Positions 22,973-35,117 of a stretch of DNA of 64,000 nt are shown piece by piece. Positions within the stretch are counted from its first letter, which is position 1. The number at the start of each line of letters is the position of its first letter. The notes under the pieces were generated by a model. The model saw only the letters and a program-made list of their open reading frames with translations, was not told the origin of the DNA and made no database searches. The translations under genes were made by a program, and so were the position numbers. Source of the stretch: Heterobasidion occidentale (taxonomy: Eukaryota > Basidiomycota > Agaricomycetes > Russulales > Bondarzewiaceae); the NCBI GenBank assembly GCA_039111635.1, contig JBCAQO010000010.1, forward strand, positions 1,736,001 through 1,800,000. The letters run 5' to 3'.

Positions 22973-23521
22973 CTTCACTCTCATAGAGGCACATTTGCTT
23001 GCTCTACAGTAATTCACTCGTCATGAGTGTCCGCGAATCGACGCAATGGCGATCTTCACTTGCAGTCTTTCCTCGTCAGAGTCTCGAGAGGCATAAGCGT
23101 ATTATGAAACTCAGCGCCACGGTCACGGTCACCTGGCATCAGTCTCATGTACACTCAGTGCTCACACGATCAACACTCATATATCAAGTAGCCTTCGGAC
23201 AGCTGCGAACCGCCTTCCTCACTTCATATTTCGCAGCTGCTTTGCCTGTTATGGTAAAAGAAACACGGGCAGTTCATCGAATTTGGTGTGTACCTGGACA
23301 TCCTTTGATCATCATTCAGCCCTCTTTTCTGATAGCTGAGGCGCTCAACTTCCTCAAAGTGGAGGATCAGACTACAATGACGACTGCACTGGTATTCATC
23401 AATGATGTGTGCTAGATAGCCCCGCCCCTCGCACTTGCATACTCCCACCAGGACAGTGTCCCCTCGCATACGTTCCTTTGCACCCTTTTTGCATGCCTAG
23501 TGCAGCCAATTTACTCCCCTG
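22973..23521. other. Intergenic, no gene supported
   Basis: About 550 nt. An open frame at 22999-23415 has no recognisable motif and probably is not a gene. It holds the promoter of the glutaminase-like gene. Confidence 0.4.
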
Positions 23522-26500
23522 ATGTCTTGGTGTTTTCTCTCTATCGCGTCACCACTCTGGGTGATTTTGTCTTTATTGATACTGCCAGCACATACCCAGT
23601 CGCAATCCGTTTTCCCACGCGTGTTACCTCTCGCAGTCCGCTCGCCTTACCTTCACAGCTGGGAACCAGCGACGAGCGCAAGGCATACACCCACCGAATG
23701 GCCCGTGACCTGGCTCAATCCATCTGTACGTTTCTGCCCTGTGCGAATTCTATTTGCTTCTTCCTCACAATCCCCAACGACAGCCGCAAATTCTAGGATG
23801 GTTGGGATACATCACCGTCGATGGGGTATCTTACGTGTGGCTCGGTGACGACGCCAAAACTGCACTGCGTGTCAACTTGACGTCGACGAGTTTCACTCCG
23901 ACGCGCACAACTCTGAGCTTCTTGGCTGGTCCTATGTCCGTTAATGTAACCTTTTTCAGTCCTATCGAGGTGAGCTGCAGGCCCTTTGTATGTGCTCCAA
24001 TCTCATTATCTTTAGGTTAATGACCGTGTCCGCCAATCGATCCCCTTTTCTTATCTATACCTCGAAGCAGGTTCATCCGATGGTCAGTCACACAACGTAT
24101 CTGTATACTCGGACATCAGTGGAGGTATGTGTGATGGCTTCACTGCAAACATAAACGCTGATGGGATGAGGTCTGGTTTTTTCAAGAATGGAATTCTGGA
24201 GATCGCACTCAGCAGATAGATTGGAAGACAAGTACTAGTGCGGACAGTGTATATCATTCAGCCAACCTCGTAAAGCAGACGCCATTCCAGGAGACTGATC
24301 AGCAAGCGATATGGGGCACATTATACTACGCTATGAAGATGGTCAGTCTGCTGTTGGTCACGGCTAACATACGACTATTTGACTGACTAGTCTCCGATCA
24401 AATGTTTTTCTCAAGGATACTGGTGTGACACACAAGATCAATGCTGACAACATCACACGTACCCAGTTCCTGAGCAATGGTACTTTGGACAGTCAAACTG
24501 ACACACAATTCCGAGCTATTTCCGAGTCAGTGAATTACCTGCGTCTTTATTGCCTCTAATTGACGCAACCGTTTAAAGTCATTTTGTGGTTTTTGGTATT
24601 GCGCAAAGCCTGGGCAACATCAAAGCGACATCGAAGCCTGTCGTCTGGGCTATCGGATATACTCGTGATCCAGCACTACAATATATAGATCTTTCAAACG
24701 TAGAGCAAGACCGATTTCTATACTATAAGGCGAATTATTCTAGCGATGATCTTCTGGTGAGCGACCTGCTAGCACTATCCGTCCTGAATTTTCTTCTGAT
24801 GGAATGGTTCACAGATCAATGATTTTCTGGATGACTTTCCCAACGCGAGACTACGCGCTGACCAGCTTGACGCGAAGATTCTGACGGACGCTCGTTCTAT
24901 ATCTAACGACTACGTCGATATCCTCTCACTTGGAACACGTCAAGTCTACGCGGCCACAGAGCTAACACTCGCGAGGGGTTCAGATGGAAGCTTCAACCAG
25001 TCGGATGTCATGATGTTCATGAAGAATATTGGTGGTCCCGACAAGTCAGTTACTTTGTCACTGCATAAAGACCCAATGCTAAGGTATAATGGAAATCCAG
25101 TCGGGTTAATCCAGTCGAGACGATGTACCAGGCCTGGCCAATGTTCATGTACATCGACCCACCTTGGGAGATGTTCTCTTGGAGCCGCTGCTGCGATTTC
25201 AAGCATCTCCAAGCTATCGCAACAGTTTTGCTGCCAAAGACATAGGTCTGGCTTCTCCTCGACAATTACACCATGCCATTTTTCTCACGTTTTTACCTGT
25301 TCCCTCAGGTTCGGCATACCCCAAAGCTCAAGGAAGCAGTGCGAATCACAACCAAGGCGTTGAGCGTAAGAGCTATTTTGTCCACGTTTTCGGATCTGTC
25401 GTGTTCCTCAACTGTTGTCAACAGAATCAGCGAACATGATCATCATGGCCTACGCTCATGCTCGCGCGACGGGGAATGGGAACCTTGTCAACCAATATGT
25501 GAGTATCTAAGCTAATGGTCATCGTTTGCAGGCGCATTTACCTATGTTATCAGTACGACCTGTTCAGTGGATGGACGAATTATTTGGCCAACTCGACCTT
25601 GTTTCCAACTGGACAGTGAGTGGGCAACGTGGATTACAACGGACGATGTCACTGTACGATTTTGACTTGATATTGCATATAGGCTATCTGCAGACCTTAA
25701 TAATCTTGCCAATCAGACTAATCTGGCGGTCAAGGGCATCATTGCGATCAAGGCAATGTCTGAGCTCAGTTCCAGTCTAGGAAGGAAGGTCGATTCAGAG
25801 ACGTATTCCGTGAGTTTTTCATTATCATAGTATCTTCCAGCTTTACACCGCTTATACATCTTTTGCACCGTTCCATTTTCTCTTCTGAAGAATATTACCT
25901 CAAAATTTGTCAAAGAATGGGCTTCGTTGGCTCTCAGTACCTCCAATAACCTGTTACTGGCCTACGGATTAACGGGAACATCAACGTTAGGCTATAATCT
26001 GTTCGCAGATCGTTGGTTGGGCACTAATATCGTGCCCACTGAGGTATGTAGCACATATGTGCCCTCTCGCACGTATCTTTTGACCATTTACTATTCTCTT
26101 GAAGGTGTTCAGTGCTCAAACAGCGTTGTTCGGCAACTTACTCAACACGGGTAGCATTAAAGGGCTGCCTACTGATAGCTCAAGTACGGGCCAAGCTATA
26201 ACAAGTCAGCCGCCCTTCCTCATTGAATCCTGTATGTTTGATTAAGCATCTGGTGGTACATTTAGCCTGGAATATGTTCGCTGCCGCGATGTCGACCGAC
26301 AGCGGTGTACGAAACGGGATAGTCTCCTTGATACACTCGCAATTGTCGAACTCAACCACGGATTTATCGCCGTTTCCCACAGCTTATAGCGCACTGACAG
26401 GTCAAGTGTCGGGAGGGTCTGCGAGGTCGGTCACTTGTTCATATTCACTACTTGCTTAGCTGAACTCACAATGCAGTCCTGCACAAGGTGCTATATTCTC

Positions 26501-27306
26501 ACTACTTGCACTGAAGTACTTCCCTTGTCCACATTTCCGTTGTCGAATGCTCATATCAGGATCTCAACAGCGTAACGGCGAAGTCGATAACGGCCACTGG
26601 TCTCAGCTCTAGTTCTGATCCTAGTCCTAGTAGCACGCCGTCTGCAAGCTCCGGAGATAATACCACCAAACACACGAGCGCGGGCACCGTGGCAGGAGGT
26701 GTTATCGGTGCACTCGCTCTACTAGGACTGATTGGTGCCGCCGCTTTCTTCCTCGCTCGGCGTTACCGTAGGCAACAGCAGGAACATGCTCAGATTCAGA
26801 CCATGGAGACTGGACCCACCCTCACCACTCTCTTTTCTCCGTACCAGCCCTCCAACCCCCAGCGTATTGACGAAGGAAGCGATGCACCACTATTCATTAT
26901 AAGTTCGTCGTCACAGTACACAGCGCGGCGGGACGACGGTGTCACTGCCCCCTCACCGTCGGAACAATGGGGGCATCAGGATGAAAATCCAGCATCATCG
27001 CTCGGGCTCGTGCCTTCTCCTTCCCCACCTCACACTCAGACACCGCTTACAAGCAAGGAGATCGCTCGGCTCCGCGCAATCAATACCAGTAACAATGCGA
27101 GCCCTACTGCCCACATGCGGACAATGTCCTACCAATCTCATGCATTCTCCGACGTTCCGAGTCAATCCGGACTGTCGACACTCACAACCACTAGCCAAGC
27201 CCGTTCGGTGACGACTCGGTTGATGACTGAAGTGGAAGGGCTGAGAAGAGAAATGGAGGAGATTAGGAGGCGGAGATTAGAGGCGCCACCGACCTACGAG
27301 CAATAG
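23522..27306 (+). CDS. Glutaminase A-like ectoprotein with C-terminal TM anchor
   Basis: GtaA-family proteins (DUF4964, DUF5127, DUF4965, DUF1793) are extracellular; the Aspergillus member hydrolyses glutamine to glutamate. A signal peptide (MSWCFLSIASPLWVILSLLI) precedes PLAVRSPYLHSW. Many exons follow: QILGWLGYITVDGVSYVWLGD, then SVYSDISGEW, TDTQFRAISE, AATELTLARG, RVNPVETMYQAWPMFMYIDP, LEPLLRFQ, MIIMAYAHARATGNGNLVNQY, YDLFSGWTNYLA and NQTNLAVKGIIAI. The last exon has a Ser/Thr-rich stalk, a TM helix (GGVIGALALLGLIGAAAFFL) with RRYRR, and a cytosolic tail of about 180 residues, so the enzyme would be membrane-tethered. At about 25160 (GACCCACC) one base seems missing between MYIDP and TLGDVLLEPLL. 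That is either a real lesion or an error in a C run. Exon ends in the 25.6-26.6 kb part are not all resolved. Confidence 0.8.
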
Positions 27307-27555
27307 AACGTGTTGCAGCCGTTTGAGGGACTGTAGGGCTAGTTCATGGGAGTATAACTTGGTATACCCGCCTCAAATTTTCTCAGTCAAAATGGAAGGA
27401 GTCTTGATACAGAAGCGGTTGACGATTTGGGACTTTATCAACTGTATAGACCCGGGTATCGTGAAATTATTATTTCGTGGTATAGATGCGCCCTGGGTAG
27501 AAGAGCTATCCAGCGCTCTGCTTCTCGTGGACACCACTTGATTTATGAAAGTGCT

Positions 27556-29655
27556 TCAATTTACGATACCGACACCGGCGTTCGACTGCACATAATCGGC
27601 TGCGGCTGCGGCCGACATAGGTTTGGTTGACTTGAACGTGGACTGGATATGACGGAAGAATCAACAAGGACCGCACGCGAGGCAGAAAAATAGTGACGCA
27701 CTGCTGTGAAACCACTCAAGGTGCCAGTGGTCGTCCCAGTTGCCAATGAACCAGACGACACCCTATTGAACGATCAGTAGTCACTCATACCGACAGTGAT
27801 GACTACAAACAAAGAATTAACAACGCAGTTGCGTCCCAAAACTGACGAACAACTGGCGGCTTGCGCAGAAGTCGTTGGTGCGAAAGCTGAGCCGGCATCG
27901 CTCAAAAGTGGAGTAGTGACCTGTGGCATCGATGATGAGCACAAGTAAGACCAAAAAAGAATTTTACATGCAGAGCTAAAGTAGTTGCCCTCAGCCAGGA
28001 TCTTCGATCCGACTTGTGGGTCCATAGCATGGCCTGCAACGGAAGCTAGTGGCAACTTTATGAACGTGTGTTTGATGATTGATTCAACTTGCTGGTCTTA
28101 CAAAAGTACTGTCATGAAAATTGATTGGTAAGTAAAAAGACCTGGGAAGAAGGACGCTCACGTTGTTGTACATATGAACATCCTGGTAATAACCATCCGT
28201 GCCGCCCGCATGGGGTCCACGACCACTAGTCCTGAAGGAGTGCGTTAGCCGTCCTGTAATATTGACTTTGATTGCCATTCACGAACTTATAAAAGCTATC
28301 ATGGACGTAATATCAGAACCATTCACAACAAACATGACGAGGAGAGTCCTTACTAATTCTGGGCAACAGTAAGCTGATCACCAGCACCAGTGAACAGAGC
28401 AACCTGCGACGGCATGTGAACACAAGGAGATCAAAGAAGAGATAGCTTGAAATTACCCAAAAGTGGTGTCCGTTGCAGGTGGCCGAGTAGGCCGTTTCTC
28501 CGTTGAAGACGTTGTTGGAAAACTAAGGCCAAAACAGCGTAATCAGGTAAGTCAGGACAGAGCAGCGGGTGATATCGAGGACGAACAGTAGTCTTAGTGA
28601 CGGCGCCGTAGCCCTGTCATGCTGGATTGTCAGCACGAGCAGACTGTCACTGAGTGAGCGAACGAAACTTACAGTCACAACCATTTGCCTCGCAATGTTT
28701 TGGAACTTTTGCGTGATCATGAAGTTAACAGGCGACCTCGCGGAGTCGAAAGTCTTACATAGTTATGGTCAATCTATCCAAAGTCAAGCGAGTTGTGGAT
28801 TGTCAGCGCGCGCGAAGCATATTACTAAAAAAACTCACCCAGATATTGCTACCTCCGTCAATTTGAATGGCATCCTTTAAATTTTTTATTGGAACCAAAG
28901 CCGCGAGTATGCGCAAACGAAAGTCTTACCCCACCCTATATACCGGATGTCAGGCGAAGAATATTGTGGTAAGAGATGACTCTAAAGACGTACCCAAACA
29001 AATTGAGCGTTGATATCCGTGATCTTGATATTCTGGATGATAATGTTGTTGACATTGGTGATCTTCAGACCTTTACCTTTGCTGGAAGCAAGAATGAGAC
29101 AAATGTCGAAAATTGTCAGACGAGCTACTGACATTCCGGCGTTGTTACCTTTACCGAGGAGCGTCTTGTTGTTGCCAACCTTGAGAGGGTTGGTTCCAGC
29201 GACCTTATATGTTGCTGAAAATATCTCAGAAAAGACATCTCAATAAAGATTGATGACCTACCAGTTGTTTTGGCCGCGTTTGGCTCATAGTTTTGGCACC
29301 AACTGTTAGCATCGATAGCCAACTGTAGTCAATAAGGCGTAAGCGTTCATTTCATGAGCAAAGCAGACGAGGTGCTCACCTGTGGACTTGGTGAGCAGCT
29401 CCAAGGCTTACAAGCGATGCTAGTCTTGGAGCCATCGTCGTTTGTGAAGTCGTATATGGAAGTCAAAAGGATGACACGCGGAGTGCTATCACTTAGCCAG
29501 GACGTCAGCTCGGCTTTGGAGCTCGGTGTCTGGGGAGTAGCATCACCCCCGCCGGTCGTGCCAGCGGCCAGGCCGAATGGTGTGCCGACGGCGATAGTTT
29601 GGGGAAAGAGCGACGCGACGGCAGCGAGAGCCAAGACGAGAGTTGGACGTAACAT
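27556..29655 (-). CDS. Secreted pectin lyase, polysaccharide lyase family 1
   Basis: It cleaves methyl-esterified pectin by beta-elimination outside the cell. The signal peptide MLRPTLVLALAAVASLFPQ precedes VGTPFGLAAGTTGGG, the family's N-terminal signature. Further exons read leftward: STPRVILLTSIYDFTN, NYEPNAAKT, VGNNKTLLG-type and LRITNVNN-type turns of the parallel beta-helix, SGRGPHAGGTDGYYQDVHMY, NITG then GHAMDPQVGSKILAEGNYF, SSVLGRNCVVNSL, and a C-terminal AAAAADYVQSNAGVGIVN ending with a TGA at 27556-27558. A last intron (GTGCGT...TCCAG) joins SGFTA to STFKSTKP. Eight or more small exons are typical of the family in basidiomycetes. It is divergently arranged with the PL3 gene and lies about 250 nt from the convergent glutaminase-like gene. 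Confidence 0.85.
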
Positions 29656-30836
29656 GACGGAGCAGGGGGTATAATCGGATATTTAGTTCGCGTCTTGCAG
29701 GAAGCCATTTTATCTCGCACTGGACCAGATTGGACCACATGCCCTGGTCGTGCAGAGATCGGGCTCAAAGGATAATCGATTGTTTCGGTAGACATGCAGG
29801 GTGACAGCTGGTAACCGTCCAGCCAAAAAGCCTGTCGGAGCCCAGCGGAATCCACAAATCCGAGATTTATGCACCATGTCCATGTGCACGAGAAATGGTC
29901 CGAGATGCGGCTATTCCAAAGACTCGAGAGTAATTCTGCCGAATAAACGACAATGAACGACAGAGCACTGTCGTCAGGTGAAATATACCTTACCTGAGCT
30001 GCTTGTGTAGCGCGCCCGGAACAACACGCGAATCGGTGCCTACGTTCCAAGTACTCTTCGGGGACTGAAGAATGTCCGAACAATATCCCTGCATTGGATG
30101 ATGATGAGCAACTTGAGCTCTTGAGATCTTGAGACTTTGGCAGCAATGCGTGGAGTCGCTGGAGGGAAGTGTCTGGGTCTCGGCAAGCACCGCCAGCCGG
30201 CTGCTCGTTTCTCAAGCCAAGCCTCCTCCGGCCCGCCAGAATTGGCCGGTCTCTTCTCTGTTAGTATCCAGTGCTGAGCTCAACAGAAGACAGTCGTTTG
30301 TTAGGCTCTAGTACATCCTTTCCTCTGAGATTGACATACAACTTCAGGCAATTACCGTCAGTTCACGATTTTTCTCTTGCAACCGGCCCACCAGAGGTCG
30401 GTAGCGCTTTATTGACAGTGTTCGTTCAAGGAGGTTTGAGCACATCAAGGTTTGTCCAGACACATAGGCTCTATGGTCATGCTTTATATCAACTGACTTA
30501 CTTGTTGACTGGGTCGCTCCAGTTTCGTGTGGCGGCTTGCTAGACTCTTTCACATGAATCATGACCCATGAGGTGGTCAGAGTCTCGACACGATGCAGCA
30601 TCGACTATTCTGAACAGTTCCTTGTCGGAAGCATGACAATGAGGCTTCATTTACACTAAACGATGAACCTGTGTTTCGGCTACATTCTTGGCAAATGGAT
30701 TGTTTGAAGACCCAGAGCATTATTGCCGAAGACAGTATGACTATAAAACCCTCAACAATAACAGCGACATGATCCCCAGTCTCTTTACTCCTGACTGCAT
30801 TCAGATGCACCTATAAGCCTCGAACTTATCGATCAA
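29656..30836. other. Shared upstream region of the two pectinase genes
   Basis: About 1.2 kb separating two divergent secreted pectinases, with no convincing gene. Open frames here are short and lack motifs. It would hold both promoters. I did not find a clear shared operator by eye. Confidence 0.5.
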
Positions 30837-32413
30837 ATGTTTGTTGCCTCCTCGTTTATTCTCGTCTCATTCTTGGTCTCTCAGGCGATGGCCACCCCGA
30901 CCACGACTACAAACAACCCACTCGCTGCTCGCGCCGCAAGCTGCTCATTTCCTACTGCCCCAAAGACCTCCAGCATTCCCTCTCCTATCACCGTCGCCGC
31001 TGGCAAAACATTCGATGTGAATACCACCTTCCGCTTTCGAAATGTCTTTGTAATTAATGCATTATGACTCTCAGGGTGGAAATGTACGCTATGATCGTGG
31101 GTCTGGTGCTTGCAAAGGTCAAAAAGAAGGGGGAGATTCTGCCGCCGTCTTCTTAGTCCAGGAGGGTGGGACTGTTCAGTAAGTATTAGTCAAACAAATT
31201 TGAGTACTTTCTATTGACCTCTCCCCTTACGCCCCCAGGAACGTTGTCATTGTAAGTGATGTCACTGCAGGTCATCGACAAATGCTTACCCAGCTCAATC
31301 GTCCAGGGAGCCAATCAAGCTGAGGTATGTGGATTGAGCATATCTGAAAGTGCGTTTCTGATCGGTTGATTAGGGCATTCACTGCTTGGGTAAGTCTGAG
31401 GAGAGCCTGACTACGCTTTGGGTGCTGACCGCGTGCATGAAGGCTCCTGTACTTTGAAAAATGGTGAGAAGCTCCTTTCACATAATCCGTTGAGCTCTGA
31501 CTTGCGTGGCCATCGCAGTTTGGTTCGGTAAGCTACTCGAATATAATCCTCGCCGGTTCTGATGACGCTAACGCCATGTTTAGAGGACGTTTGCGAGGTA
31601 GGGATGACAACAAAATGGTCCTAAGTACTCACTACAGCATTTGCTACCTGACAGGATGCCATCACTATCAAACAGAGCTCTGGCACTTCCACCATCACCG
31701 GCGGCGGAGCTAAGAACGCGGACGACAAAGTGGTCCAGCACAACGGTCTGTCGAATCCTAATGATACTTGACAACGACCTGATATCCGATAAAAGGCGGC
31801 GGGAATGTCATCATCGACTCGTTCTGCGTGAGTGCTTACTAGATATGAAGACCCCCACGCGTATCACGGAGACTTTTAGACTAATCTCCACTTCATCAGG
31901 TGCAAAACTTCGGAAAACTCTATCGTTCATGTGGAAACTGCTCTTCGCAGAAAAAGAGGGTCAGTTTGAGCTCGAGATCAAACTTTTGTAGCGTCCTCAT
32001 GTGGTTCTCTGCAGACTGTCACGATCTCAAATGTGATTGCCTCCAACGGCGATTTGCTTGCAGGAGTGAACTCGAACGTACGTGTCATTCGAACGACAAC
32101 TGGCCGAGATACACTAATCGCGCCTTTTTTACCTATATATAGTACGGTGATGTTGCGACTATCAAGACGTATGGAAACCGTTGGCTCTAGTACTTATACG
32201 GCTGCTAACCTCGTGTCTCGGGATCTTTTCAGCTCCACGATTTCCACGACAAAGGTGGACTCGGTTTGCAATACTTACGAGGGTAACAACTCCGGTGCCG
32301 AGCCGCCGAAGCTCACAACCAACAAAGCAAACGCAAAGTCAGTAAACTCTTCAACCTCCGTGCACGTGAATCTCATCGAAACCTCGCGATCCCACCATAG
32401 CTGTGTTTTTTGA
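30837..32413 (+). CDS. Secreted pectate lyase, polysaccharide lyase family 3
   Basis: A Ca2+-dependent pectate lyase acting on de-esterified pectin outside the cell. The signal peptide is MFVASSFILVSFLVSQAMA. The PL3 core follows in order: SSIPSPITVAAGKTFDGG (joined over intron 31017-31074), NVRYDRGSGACKGQKEGGDS, AAVFLVQEGGTVQNVVI, GANQAEGIHC, SCTLKNVWFEDVCEDAITI, KQSSGTSTITGGGA, DDKVVQHNGGGNVIIDSF and QNFGKLYRSCGNC. The last intron (GTCAGT...CCATAG) adds the tiny exon encoding NCVF and the TGA at 32411-32413; PL3 proteins usually end in such a Cys-x-aromatic tail. The conserved acidic, Lys and Arg residues (EDVCED, IK, YRSC) are kept, so activity is likely. About ten short exons. Confidence 0.88.
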
Positions 32414-33298
32414 GTTTCGAAAGCGCCAATCTTCTGAGAAGTTCAGTTTGACACGCGATACCAATTCTTTTTCTTCAGTTTTGCTTTATATTTTTCAATA
32501 ATTTGATTCAAACACTTTTGGTCAATGATCCAACTATGATCCGGTGCTGTATTTTCTTCTTCGCGGAGAAACGAAGAGATACGATGTCGCTAATTGTGAA
32601 TCGATGAGAGTCGATGAGAGCCGATGGCGTGGATGTTTAATGCTATCATCGGTCCCTGTTCCTGATTCATTAACGACATCGGACGCCAAGCTATGCCAAG
32701 ACCCCCATTCCAGACTCGACGACGGCCGGTACCAGTCCGGTACCTGAGTCCACCGTTGTCAACCTGTGTCGACCTACTAGCAACACTTATCTTCATTCAC
32801 AACTATTCGAAACAACATCATGACTTGTGTCTGGTTGACAGGCCTCAGGCTGCAGCCATCTCGAGCGGAAATTTCGTGAAGCACAAAGATCTGTAGACTG
32901 CATAATTTCGTGAGGGACTTTCGGTATTGGGAACTGAACGTCTCGTCTCTGAGTAGGCTGGCCTTGCACAGAATACAAGAGAACATGTGCAAGACAGGCT
33001 CGTGGGATAAATCGACACAACGATCAAGTAGATAGTCAGTCAGCGGAATGCCTGATATGTTTCATAAAGAGCAGCTATGATGGGAGTTTACTTTCAGAAG
33101 GAGCACACACTCACATTGGACTCGTAAGCGTGACCTGGGCCATAGCAGAAAGATAGGATACTGAAGGATGCAACTAGAAACACACTGCGAGACTGAATAT
33201 TAACATCAATGCGTGTGATACCTGTCAGGCTGGGGTCTGCAGAGCGATGTAAGATACGGCAGTCGCTTTTGAGGATAAACGTAGACTTGAAAAGGTTC
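32414..33298. other. Intergenic, no gene seen
   Basis: About 880 nt between PL3 and the 3' end of the convergent F-box gene. A minus-strand open stretch at 33348-33094 may be the F-box 3' untranslated region. Nothing else is supported. Confidence 0.45.
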
Positions 33299-35117
33299 TT
33301 AAGGTGGTAGAAACCAATGCGACGAAGTACTATGTTTCTTGCGTTCAAGTGTCACTTGGACACCATCCGGGCTTGGTGTACCCTGTCAAACGCAGCTCAG
33401 CTTAAGATACCTCCGGGTAAAGCGACGATGAAAACACAGCCGCACTTACCGTCCAGTGTCTGGTCTCGCTGACGACTTTCCTCAAGCAAGGGATCTCTTC
33501 CATCATTCGACGAACGGGACCGTTCGTGAGTGACACACGCGGGCCATGTGATGTATGTGAAACGCCGACATCAATGAGAGTATGGATAGATGATGATTTC
33601 CTGAGCGCCAGCCGGAAGCCAGTCTGATAGCGATTCAGTCAGGACAAGACAAACATGTAGAAGTCACGGCGACAGCGTAACCACAACAATGGAAGAACGA
33701 GCGACTCACAAGATCGCGCACGTCTGCTACGGGCATAGCCAACCTCTCAAGCGCTATACACTTCTCCGCGATGTCTGCGATGTTATCAATGTTGAGCGAG
33801 CAGTTAAGAATACTCAGGTATTTGAGAGTAGGTGCGTGAAAATCGATCATCTCCTCCAAGAACGTCTGACATGATCCCTTAGTCGACGGTTTCAACGCGA
33901 CTGACATGAGCGGCGAGGCCCATAGTTGTAAGGTCACAAACAGTGAGGACCACATGCCAGGTGTTGCGGGAGCTGAGAGACGGCCGTATATTTCGGAGTC
34001 GATGGCTAGGTGACGGAGGTGGGTGAGAGACAACTCTGGGATATGCTCGGGGAGGGAGCGATTGGTGTCCTGTGGTATGAAGTACAGACCTGAGAACCAA
34101 TCATACCACTGCGCGCAGCCACTCACAGACATCGAAAAAGCAAGGCTTTCAAGAAGAGGAAAGTGAGGTAGAGCGTGAACGATAGCGACATGGTCGGCGC
34201 CCGGACAGCCAATTATGTGCAAGCCTCGCAGTCTAGGTAGATATGGTAGCATGGACGTGAAGATGTTAGAATTGAGGTCTGATATCATCTACACGACATG
34301 TCACGATAAGTTCTCACATAATGCCATCGGAAACACCAGATTCTTTCCCTGCAGATTAGGCGACTGGGCCACGTATGCATTTGGAATGGATGCTGGTGCC
34401 CTCAAAGTAAAAAGACTCACATAGAGAGTTAAAGAGGTGATGCTTGACTGTAACGACTCCATCCACTTTGGCAGAGAATCAACCACGATCCACGACGCGT
34501 TCTCGAGAGTGAGGCTTTTGATGCCGGAGAGGTGAAGAAGCTTCGCAGAAGCCTCGCTAGCCAGGCTGCTTGCGCTGATGCGGAGGCTCTGTAAGCGCCC
34601 CTTTTCCTGTAGCGATGGAAGAAACGGCGGCAAACTGTTGAACGGAGTGCACGTGAATGAGACCAGGTTTGAGGATCTGGCGATCACGTCAATGCAGTCC
34701 CGGAGGAAAGCAGGGTGAGCTTGCGATGAGTGCTGGGAATGAAGGACAGGAATGGAGCGTATGTCTAAGGAGTCAGAGCGTTGAATACAAAGCGCAATTT
34801 CTCGTTGCAAACACTTCAACGTACCAATTCTACGAACATGAACTGCGAGATACGGATGTGCCAAGATCACAGCAAATGGAGACATGACCTAGATAATTTT
34901 TCCTTTGAGCGCCTCTCAATATAACCAATCGCTTTGGACATACTCGTGGGTACCGTTTCGCCATGTCGTGACGAAAAATGATAGTCTTGTACAGGCGAGG
35001 GATGCATCCAGCTCGAAATGACCGACTGACCTGCGAAACGGCGGCAAGATCATTGAGAAAGAGGAAGGTGAAGATGAGTTCCAAGACATCGTAGTTCAGA
35101 TTTTCAGCAGAAACCAT
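33299..35117 (-). CDS. F-box protein with LRR-like repeats
   Basis: F-box proteins recruit substrates to SCF ubiquitin ligases. The N-terminal NYDVLELIFTFLFLNDLAAV...VSRSF...RLYKTIIFR is an F-box-like domain (residues about 5-50). An intron with a canonical GTATGT donor joins AKRYPR to VMSPFAVILAHPYLAVHVR. The rest is made of leucine-rich segments such as LQSLRISASSL, IKSLTLENASW, LRGLHIIGCPGADH, LTHLRHLAIDSEIY and LKYLSILNCSLNIDN. The last exons (HTLIDVGVSHTSHGPRV and MEEIPCLRKVVSETRHWT) and the exact stop are less certain. This architecture is common and expanded in Agaricomycetes. Substrate unknown. Confidence 0.75.

Noticed and set aside
22999..23415. 138-codon open frame downstream of thaumatin copy 3
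   Set aside because: No motif, no ATG in good context at the 5' end, no homology that I recognise.
29505..30215. 236-codon minus-strand open frame upstream of pectin lyase
   Set aside because: It overlaps the pectin lyase first exon in a different frame and lacks any motif.
23522..32413. Glutaminase and pectinases as a biosynthetic or degradative gene cluster with a dedicated regulator
   Set aside because: No transcription factor or transporter gene is present between them; only the divergent pectinase pair is worth noting.
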